The notes beneath the pieces were generated by a model, which worked only from the letters and a program-made list of their open reading frames with translations, had not been told where the DNA came from and made no database searches. The position numbers and the translations under genes are program-made. Shown here in pieces: positions 57,819 to 64,000 of a stretch of DNA of 64,000 bases. This stretch comes from CAZSDW01 sp964605705 (GTDB lineage Bacteria > Fidelibacterota > UBA2242), in contig CAZSDW010000008.1 in assembly GCA_964605705.1 (NCBI GenBank), positions 1 through 64,000 on the forward strand, read 5' to 3'. How positions within the stretch are numbered: position 1 is the first letter of the stretch; each line of letters starts with the position of its first letter.

Positions 57819-59273
57819 ATGAAAGAAATTAATCTGAATTTGAAAAATCTCGATGATGTTTTTCCTGATGATTTTAGCCAGGAACAAATTGCCCAGGGGA
57901 AAACCCTGTTTCTCAAAAAACTGGCGGAAAGTTCCCATAGATTTTATGGCGGCAAAATTCAAACCGCACCGAAAGCGGGAGTCTTTGGATTCAATTGGTT
58001 TAATGTCTGGTACACGCCGGGAGTATCAAAAATTTCCACAACAATTCGTGATAATAATGACACTTCATTTGAATTGTCAAACCGGGGTAATCTTGTCGGC
58101 GTCGTCAGTGACTCCACCCGTGTCCTCGGTGATGGTGATGTTACACCCCCCGGTGGATTGGGCGTGATGGAGGGGAAAGCTTTCCTGATGAAATACCTTG
58201 GTGGTATCGACGCGGTTGCGCTTTGCGTTGACAGCAAAGATAAAAATGGAAAAAACGACCCCGATAAGATCATTGAATTCGTAAAAATGTGTCAGCACAG
58301 TTTCGGGGCGATCAATCTCGAGGATATCTCTCAGCCAAATTGCTATCGGGTTCTGGATGTCCTGCGCGAAGAGTGTGACATCCCGGTCTGGCACGATGAT
58401 GCCCAGGGAACTGCCTGTGTAACTCTGGCAGGATTGATCAATGCTTTGAAACTGGCGGGAAAAGATATCGGCGATGTTAAAATCGCGATGCTGGGCGCCG
58501 GTGCTTCAAATACGACGATTGCCAGAATAATCATCAGTGCCGGTGGTGATCCCGGGAAAATGATGCTCTTTGATTCCAGAGGCGGTTTGCATGATGGTCG
58601 CGAGGATATTAAAGCCGATCCGCGCTTCTATCGGAAATGGGAACTTTGTGAAATCACAAATCCAAATCATATCAATGACATCGCCGAAGCATGTCAAGGC
58701 GCCGATGTGCTGATTGCTTTATCCAAACCAGGCCCTGGTACGGTCAAACCTGAATGGATCCGGTCGATGGCTGAGAAGTCGATTGTCTTTGTCTGCGCCA
58801 ATCCGGTGCCGGAAATCTATCCCTATGCCGCCAAAGCAGCGGGCGCTTTCATCGTTGCCACCGGGCGGGGCGATTTTCCCAATCAGGTGAATAACTCATT
58901 GGGTTTTCCGGGAATCCTCAAAGGCGCTTTAATGGTCCGGGCAAGGAAGGTGACCGATGAAATGGCAATCGCCGCGGCACACTCTTTGGCACATTACGCG
59001 GAATCGCGGGGGATTGATCCGGAAAATATTGTGCCTACCATGGATGAAGCCGCAGTATTTCCAACGGAATCCGCCGATGTTGCCATGCAGGCTATCAAGG
59101 ATGGTGTCGCCCGGAAAATTATCAGTCGCGACGAAGCCTTTGAGTGGGCAAAACGGGATATCGAATATTCCCGGAATATGGCACAATCACTGATGAATGA
59201 TGCTTATATTGACATACCACCAAAGACTATGCTGCAGGACGCCTTAAGCTGGGCAATCGATCAAGTCCGGTAA
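57819..59273 (+). CDS. NAD(P)-dependent malic enzyme
   Basis: 484 residues from ATG 57819 (SD AAAGG at 57808-57812; the in-frame TTG at 57804 is less well placed). Short bacterial malic enzyme: YTPGVSKISTTI (catalytic Tyr), GNLVGVVSDSTRVLGDGDVTPPGGLGVMEGKAFLMKYLGGIDAV, INLEDISQPNCYRVLD and VWHDDAQGTACVTLAGLINAL (metal ligands E, D, D), NAD(P) site KIAMLGAGASNTTIARII, and FVCANPVPEIYP. It interconverts malate and pyruvate + CO2 with reduction of NAD(P)+. It closes the C4-acid gene run, tying fumarase to the pyruvate pool. Confidence 0.94.
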   Translation: MKEINLNLKNLDDVFPDDFSQEQIAQGKTLFLKKLAESSHRFYGGKIQTAPKAGVFGFNWFNVWYTPGVSKISTTIRDNNDTSFELSNRGNLVGVVSDSTRVLGDGDVTPPGGLGVMEGKAFLMKYLGGIDAVALCVDSKDKNGKNDPDKIIEFVKMCQHSFGAINLEDISQPNCYRVLDVLREECDIPVWHDDAQGTACVTLAGLINALKLAGKDIGDVKIAMLGAGASNTTIARIIISAGGDPGKMMLFDSRGGLHDGREDIKADPRFYRKWELCEITNPNHINDIAEACQGADVLIALSKPGPGTVKPEWIRSMAEKSIVFVCANPVPEIYPYAAKAAGAFIVATGRGDFPNQVNNSLGFPGILKGALMVRARKVTDEMAIAAAHSLAHYAESRGIDPENIVPTMDEAAVFPTESADVAMQAIKDGVARKIISRDEAFEWAKRDIEYSRNMAQSLMNDAYIDIPPKTMLQDALSWAIDQVR

Positions 59274-59617
59274 ATATTCATGTTGCAGGGCAATCGATGG
59301 GATCCTGCCATAATCACTAAAATTCATGTACCGCTGTGAATTTCTGAAATTCATTCTTCTATATCCTGCATTTCTTTGTATATTATTACATTCAAACATA
59401 CATTAGTGCTGCAATGAAACTTTTAAAATATTATCGTATCCAACAATTAGTTGACGATCGGGTATCATTAAAAAAATCAAGTATTTAAATCGAAAAACTT
59501 ATGGTTAATAATCGTAGTGATATACATAAAAAAGAAAACGACTCATCAGGAGCTTAATGATAGTAGTGATAGCTTCATTTCATTAACGAATCTCTCCAAT
59601 CTTTCAGGAGAAAAGGC
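59274..59617. other. Intergenic region upstream of the sensory genes
   Basis: 344 AT-rich bases. No ORF of note, no strong T-tailed hairpin (a weak GCAGG/CCTGC pairing at 59285-59308 is the best after malic enzyme). It presumably contains the promoter of the PAS gene at 59618; the SD CAGGAGAAAAGG lies at 59604-59615. Confidence 0.4.
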
Positions 59618-60616
59618 ATGAGTAGTTCAAAGACGAAAAAGACAACATCCGACTCTCGTTTCATTGAATCCGAAATACAGAATCATCTACTCGAAGAATT
59701 GCCCATCGGGATTTGCCGCTCAGACCTTAAGGGCACGGTTCTATATGTTAATAAATGTTTTGAAGAAGTGACCGGCTATACCCGGAATGAAATAATTGGC
59801 AGGAACGCATTGAAATCTGATTTGTTTCCTGAGGATATGCGGAGTTACATTCTAAAACGAATAGTTGCCCGAATCGGAGGAGCGCCTTCAAAAAAATGGG
59901 ATTCTCGCTTCAAATGCAAGGATGGAACCTGGATTTGGGTGACTCTGGAAGGTACGATTATCTGGAAATCGGGAGTTCCGGTTGGTTTTCAGATTGCCGC
60001 CAGCGACATTACCGAACGCAAAAAGGCAGAAGAGGCGCTGGCTAAATCCGAATCCGAGCTGCGTGCCCTTTCTGCCCGCCAGGAAGCTATCTTGGCTTCT
60101 GTCCCGGATATCATTATGGAGGTAGATAAAAGCAAGGTCTATACCTGGGCAAACTCTGCCGGTTTGGAATTCTTTGGTGCGGATGTGGTTGGAAAAGAAG
60201 CCGCATTCTACTTCGAAGGTGAGCAGGATACCTATGACTATGTTAAGCCGCTCTTTGACGGTGATGAAAATATCATCTATGTGGAAAGCTGGCAGCGACG
60301 CCGGGATGGAGAAAAACGTCTGCTGTCCTGGTGGTGCCGGGTGCTCAAGGATGCCAGCGGAAATATTACCGGAGCGTTGTCAACCGCCCGTGATATCACC
60401 GAGCGCAAACGAGTTGAAGAAGAGTTGCAAAAACATCGTGAACATTTGGAAGAACTGGTTCAGAAACGCACCGCGGAACTGGAAGAAAAAAACACAGAAT
60501 TGGAGCGCTTTAATAAACTCTTTGTCGGGCGGGAATTCCGGATCAAGGAACTGAAAGACAAGATTAAAGAGTTGGAAAAAGAGCTGGGAGAGAATGAAGA
60601 TCGGGAAGCTCAATAA
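59618..60616 (+). CDS. Tandem PAS protein without kinase domain
   Basis: 332 residues. PAS-1 (about 25-140; ICRSDLKGTVLYVNKCFEEVTGYTRNEIIG ... GFQIAASDITERKKAEE), linker helix, PAS-2 (about 150-265; VPDIIMEVDKSKVYTWANSAGLEFFG ... GALSTARDITERKRVEEE), and a long C-terminal coiled coil with the tail FNKLFVGREFRIKELKDKIKELEKELGE. There is no HisKA, HATPase, GGDEF or output domain, and no frameshifted kinase follows in any frame. The same tail motif ends many kinase-less PAS proteins in environmental bacteria (from memory). It probably modulates the histidine kinase encoded 62 bases downstream by coiled-coil contact. Confidence 0.88.
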   Translation: MSSSKTKKTTSDSRFIESEIQNHLLEELPIGICRSDLKGTVLYVNKCFEEVTGYTRNEIIGRNALKSDLFPEDMRSYILKRIVARIGGAPSKKWDSRFKCKDGTWIWVTLEGTIIWKSGVPVGFQIAASDITERKKAEEALAKSESELRALSARQEAILASVPDIIMEVDKSKVYTWANSAGLEFFGADVVGKEAAFYFEGEQDTYDYVKPLFDGDENIIYVESWQRRRDGEKRLLSWWCRVLKDASGNITGALSTARDITERKRVEEELQKHREHLEELVQKRTAELEEKNTELERFNKLFVGREFRIKELKDKIKELEKELGENEDREAQ

Positions 60617-60678
60617 AATGAGTGAACAGTTTTTGGAGATTATTTGAACGAAAGTAAAAAAAAATTAGCACTGGATCC

Positions 60679-62778
60679 ATGAAACGGTTTTTGCCTCTTA
60701 ATAGGTTAAATATCTCGACCCGATTAATAATCGTAACCGCGGCTATCTTTTTTGCAATTCTTATAATCAGTGTCATTACGGTCATGCAGTCAAGAGATGC
60801 CGCCAGAATAACCGAGGAAATATTTTACCATCCCTATACGGTCAGCAATGCTATTGGTAAAATTGAGACAAATATCGTAGCAATGCACCGATCGATGAAA
60901 GATGTCGCACTTTCCTCTTCTGAAAATGAATTAAATCAGGCTGTATCGGCGGTGAATGATTATGAACAACGGGTTCTTGAAAATTTTAAAATTGTCTTTG
61001 ACCGTTTTCTGGGTGAAAAATCGAATATAGATGCAGCCTATAATGCTTTTATAGAATGGCGGGCAATCCGTAACGAGGTCATTGAATTGACTAAAAAGGG
61101 CGATCACGAGGCAGCTTATGCCATTACGAAAGGCAAGGGTGCCCGGCATGTTGATCTGATGTTTGCTAAAATTACAGATATGGTCGAGTATGTAAATAAT
61201 AAAGCGACCCAGTATAGAATTGATGCCTTATCAAAATACGATTTAATTACGAAAAGTCTGATCATTTTTATTAGCACATTAATCGTTATAAGTGCGAGTT
61301 TGGTTTATTTTACTGTTCGTTCTATCACCCTGCCTATCAATGAAATTATTCATCGTATCCAGGATATTAGTCGAAACCAGTTTCATGTCGAAATTGACTT
61401 GAGCGGCAAGAATCAAATGAATTTACTGATTCAATCGGTTGACCAGCTGGAAAACATCACTGAAAAACTTAATAAAGAAATCGAGGAGCGGAAAAAAGTT
61501 CAATCGGAGCTGGAGCTTTACAAAAATTCGCTGGAAAAATTGGTTGAAAAACGGACCCGGGAATTGCAGGAAGCGCAGGCACTTTTATCAAAAGCCGTCG
61601 ATGATGCCGATATCGGAATGGTCCTGGTTAAGCCGGATGGTCAATTCAAACGGGTAAATGGAAAATTTTGTGAAATTATGGGATATTCCACGGCAGAACT
61701 TCTGCAAAAGACATTTCAGGAAATAACCCACCCCGAAGATTATGATGTTGGAAACGATGTTGTTAGAGCGCTGATTGAGGGTAAATCAGAACAAGCCGAA
61801 TTTAAAAAACGTTATATTCGTAAAAACGGTGAAGTAATTCATGTCCAGATATTTACGGTATTATTGCATGATGAGCAAAAAAAGCCACTCTATTTTTTCA
61901 CTCAGGTTCAGAATATAACCGAACAAGTTGTCAATTCTGATAAGATGATTGATTATTCAAAAAATCTGGAAAGCCTGGTGCTGCAACGAACTCATGAATT
62001 GGAAGATAAGGCAGCAACCCTGGAGAAATCACAACAGGCGCTAAGTTTTCTGCTCGAGGATGTTAATGATATCCGGACCGAACTCGAGCGGGCGAACCGA
62101 CGCTACGAACAGACAAACAAGGAACTCGAGTCGTTTTCCTATTCCGTATCGCATGATTTGCGTGCTCCTTTACGCGGCATTGACGGATTCAGCCAGATTC
62201 TCATGGAAGATTATTCGGATAAGTTGGATCGGGAGGGTTTGCAGGTGCTCAATCGGATTCGGAATGCGTCTAAACGGATGTCACGACTGATTGACGACCT
62301 GCTTTCACTGTCCCGGATTACACGGCAGTCGCTGCATAAAGTGGAGGTCGATCTCAGTAAACTGACCGCAAAGGTATTTGAGCATCTTACATCTCAGAAA
62401 GATAATTCTGAAGTTCAAATAAATATTCGCGAGGGGATGACCGTATGGGCGGATGAAGCCTTGCTGCAGATAGCGCTGACAAACCTATTGGAAAATGCCA
62501 TTAAGTTCACCGGCAAGGTGAAAAAACCTGAAATTGAGGTCGGTGTCATCAGGAAAAAGGGTAAAAACACCTTTTTTATCCGGGACAATGGCGCCGGTTT
62601 TGATATGAAATTTGCCAACAAGCTTTTCAACCCGTTTCAGAGACTGCATTCCGACGTGGATTATCCCGGAACCGGGATCGGTCTGGCAACGGTTCAGCGA
62701 GTCATTCATCGCCATGGCGGAAAAGTCTGGGCGGAAAGTAAAATTGCGCAAGGTACAACAATATTTTTTATATTATGA
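60679..62778 (+). CDS. Membrane-bound PAS sensor histidine kinase
   Basis: 699 residues: TM1 (about 15-36), periplasmic four-helix sensor (about 37-188), TM2 (about 192-213), HAMP (about 213-265), coiled coil, PAS (about 303-418; DIGMVLVKPDGQFKRVNGKFCEIMGYS), coiled coil (about 425-488), HisKA with phosphoacceptor His492 in SYSVSHDLRAPLRGIDGFSQ, and HATPase (about 590-699; NLLENAIKFTG, DNGAGFD, GTGIGLATVQRV). The HisKA/HATPase type is the one found with phytochrome-like kinases and single-domain Rcp1-type response regulators, and just such a regulator follows after 18 bases. Confidence 0.92.
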   Translation: MKRFLPLNRLNISTRLIIVTAAIFFAILIISVITVMQSRDAARITEEIFYHPYTVSNAIGKIETNIVAMHRSMKDVALSSSENELNQAVSAVNDYEQRVLENFKIVFDRFLGEKSNIDAAYNAFIEWRAIRNEVIELTKKGDHEAAYAITKGKGARHVDLMFAKITDMVEYVNNKATQYRIDALSKYDLITKSLIIFISTLIVISASLVYFTVRSITLPINEIIHRIQDISRNQFHVEIDLSGKNQMNLLIQSVDQLENITEKLNKEIEERKKVQSELELYKNSLEKLVEKRTRELQEAQALLSKAVDDADIGMVLVKPDGQFKRVNGKFCEIMGYSTAELLQKTFQEITHPEDYDVGNDVVRALIEGKSEQAEFKKRYIRKNGEVIHVQIFTVLLHDEQKKPLYFFTQVQNITEQVVNSDKMIDYSKNLESLVLQRTHELEDKAATLEKSQQALSFLLEDVNDIRTELERANRRYEQTNKELESFSYSVSHDLRAPLRGIDGFSQILMEDYSDKLDREGLQVLNRIRNASKRMSRLIDDLLSLSRITRQSLHKVEVDLSKLTAKVFEHLTSQKDNSEVQINIREGMTVWADEALLQIALTNLLENAIKFTGKVKKPEIEVGVIRKKGKNTFFIRDNGAGFDMKFANKLFNPFQRLHSDVDYPGTGIGLATVQRVIHRHGGKVWAESKIAQGTTIFFIL

Positions 62779-62796
62779 GGCAGGGAGGTATAACAA

Positions 62797-63240
62797 ATGA
62801 AACAAACAGTCCCGAAAAGAATTCTTTTAGTCGAGGATAATGTCGATGATGTAGATCTGACTCTCCGGGCATTAAAGAAGAATAATATCATGAACGAGGT
62901 GATCGTTGTTAACGACGGCGCCGAGGCACTGGATTATCTGAACTGTGAAGGTAAATTCAAAGATTATGAAGCGGATAACAGTCCGGCGGTCGTGCTGCTG
63001 GATTTAAAATTGCCGAAGTTCAGTGGACTTGAAGTATTGCAAAAAATACGCTCCAATCCGCGAACGAAATATATCCCGGTTGTAATCCTGACCTCATCCG
63101 TTGAAGATGAGGATATTCTCAAAGGTTACCGCTACGGTGCCAATAGCTATATCAGAAAACCGGTCGATTTTCAGCAATTTTTAGAAGCGATTCAAAACCT
63201 GGGACTCTACTGGTTGTTATTAAATGAAACAGTATCCTAA
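62797..63240 (+). CDS. Single-domain response regulator (Rcp1-like)
   Basis: 147 residues, a lone receiver: ILLVEDNVDDVDLTLRALKK (acidic pocket), phosphoacceptor Asp69 in VLLDLKLPKFSGLEVL, VILTSS (switch Thr/Ser) and IRKPVDF (Lys119). The extended loop before the Asp and the C-terminal helix match Rcp1-type regulators that pair with the preceding kinase class. No output domain, so it acts by protein contact or as a phosphate relay to another regulator such as the one at 63251. Confidence 0.93.
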   Translation: MKQTVPKRILLVEDNVDDVDLTLRALKKNNIMNEVIVVNDGAEALDYLNCEGKFKDYEADNSPAVVLLDLKLPKFSGLEVLQKIRSNPRTKYIPVVILTSSVEDEDILKGYRYGANSYIRKPVDFQQFLEAIQNLGLYWLLLNETVS

Positions 63241-63250
63241 GGGGTAAATA

Positions 63251-64000
63251 ATGAGCAAAAACATACGAATTCTGATTGTTGAGGATTCGGTTGACGATGT
63301 TGCTCTGATTATTCACAGACTCCGCAAAAATAATTTTGATCCTAACTATATCATTGTGGATTCGGCTGAGACATTGAAACAGGAACTGTACCAGAAAGAA
63401 TGGGATATCATTTTTTCCGATTACAGCATGGTTGGTTTCAATGGATTTGAGGCGCTGAAGATTGTGCGCGAATACGATGAAAATATTCCTTTTCTCCTGA
63501 TATCGGGCTCGATTGGTGAAGAATTAGCGGTTCAGGCAATGATTATGGGCGCGAACGACTATATCCTCAAAGATAATATGAGTCGTTTTGTTCCTTCAGT
63601 CAGACAGGCGCTGAAACGCTATGAAGAATATCGGAAACGCAGAGTTGCCGAAGAAGAAGCCCGCCGGGCGAATAAGGAATGGCAGGACATCTTTCAGGCA
63701 ATTGGACAGTCAGTTGTGATTCTGGATAAAGAGTTTAAAATTCTCAGTGCCAATAAATTCACCACATCGCTGACGGGACTTTCCGAAGAGGATCTCAAAG
63801 ATAAAAGTTGCCATGATATTTTTCATTCCAATGGCAGACCGGAAAACTGCCCGATGCTTCAGGTGCTGAAGTCGGGAAAACCGGAAGTGGAAGAAATGGA
63901 AACCAATTTTGGGGATTTTCTGTTGTCCTGTACACCGATTTTTAATGATGCTGGTGAAATCGAAAAAATCATTCACGTGGCAACCGATATTTCAGAGCTG
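63251..64000 (+). CDS. Receiver-PAS protein, 3' partial
   Basis: Begins at ATG 63251 (SD AAGGGGTAA) and stays open to the window end (250 residues seen). A receiver domain (about 5-125) has ILIVEDSVDDV and Asp57 in FSDYSMVGFNG, with DYILKDNMSRF replacing the common KP motif. A linker helix (ALKRYEEYRKRRVAEEEARR) and a PAS domain from about 145 (IGQSVVILDKEFKILSANKF ... CHDIFH, ENCPM) follow. Probably it continues into a histidine kinase or other output outside the window. It is the fourth gene of the signalling run. Confidence 0.88.
   Translation, partial: MSKNIRILIVEDSVDDVALIIHRLRKNNFDPNYIIVDSAETLKQELYQKEWDIIFSDYSMVGFNGFEALKIVREYDENIPFLLISGSIGEELAVQAMIMGANDYILKDNMSRFVPSVRQALKRYEEYRKRRVAEEEARRANKEWQDIFQAIGQSVVILDKEFKILSANKFTTSLTGLSEEDLKDKSCHDIFHSNGRPENCPMLQVLKSGKPEVEEMETNFGDFLLSCTPIFNDAGEIEKIIHVATDISEL

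Noticed and set aside
1..64000. CRISPR array, prophage or insertion sequence
   Set aside because: No regularly spaced direct repeats, no transposase, integrase or phage structural genes were recognised in either strand.

Overview
The window reads as a chromosomal stretch of an anaerobic, didermic bacterium, most likely of the FCB superphylum (Bacteroidota/Ignavibacteria/KSB1/Marinimicrobia-like). The basis is two TonB-dependent receptors with N-terminal carboxypeptidase-like domains, paired DUF4249-type lipoproteins, an LptE-type lipoprotein behind a sigma-54 activator, a WaaP-like kinase, an MsbA-like exporter, and many low-oxygen iron-sulfur enzymes. The assignment is inference from gene content; there is no rRNA or tRNA in the window. 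Coding density is high, TTG/GTG starts are common, and 4-base start/stop overlaps (ATGA, TTGA) recur.

Layout. 1-1.7 kb: end of an unknown gene and an AT-rich lipoprotein gene between two perfect hairpins. 1.7-8.1 kb (+): two TonB receptors flanking two lipoprotein genes. 8.2-15.3 kb (-): a complete operon for succinyl-CoA <-> methylmalonyl-CoA <-> propionyl-CoA, consisting of B12 mutase in two subunits, the MeaB chaperone, epimerase and a four-subunit Na+-translocating decarboxylase. 15.7-19.9 kb (+): envelope genes. 20.0-24.4 kb (-): histidine kinase, YgiQ radical SAM protein, HI0933-type flavoprotein. 24.4-30.6 kb (-): threonine operon (thrA fusion, asd, an ApgM-type putative homoserine kinase, thrC). 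31-45.5 kb (+): housekeeping genes (uvrB, purD, sigma-54 activator, lptE, asnS, nadE, comEC, MFS) with a four-helix-bundle cassette and a truncated DUF1016 gene inserted. 46.1-59.3 kb (+): C4-acid genes in order: sucCD, two-subunit class I fumarase, TPR, DsrE-like, TusA-like, HdrA-HdrC-HdrB, a ferredoxin-type FrdB-like subunit, an FrdA-like flavoprotein and malic enzyme. 59.6-64 kb (+): a PAS/histidine kinase/response regulator set running off the end.

The two metabolic loci fit together as one route: pyruvate - malate - fumarate - succinate - succinyl-CoA - methylmalonyl-CoA - propionyl-CoA, with energy exchange at the Na+ pump. The sequence does not fix its direction (propionate formation or syntrophic-type propionate oxidation). 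The most interesting part is that the succinate/fumarate step appears to be a soluble flavoprotein with no membrane anchor gene, encoded directly behind a full heterodisulfide-reductase set (HdrA with an MvhD-like tail that has lost most of its cysteines, HdrC, HdrB) and TusA/DsrE-like sulfur carriers. This suggests a flavin-based electron bifurcating/confurcating or thiol-linked fumarate reductase/succinate dehydrogenase. Secondary points of interest are two four-helix-bundle cassettes with inverted-repeat ends (one intact, one internally deleted) and the non-orthologous homoserine kinase.
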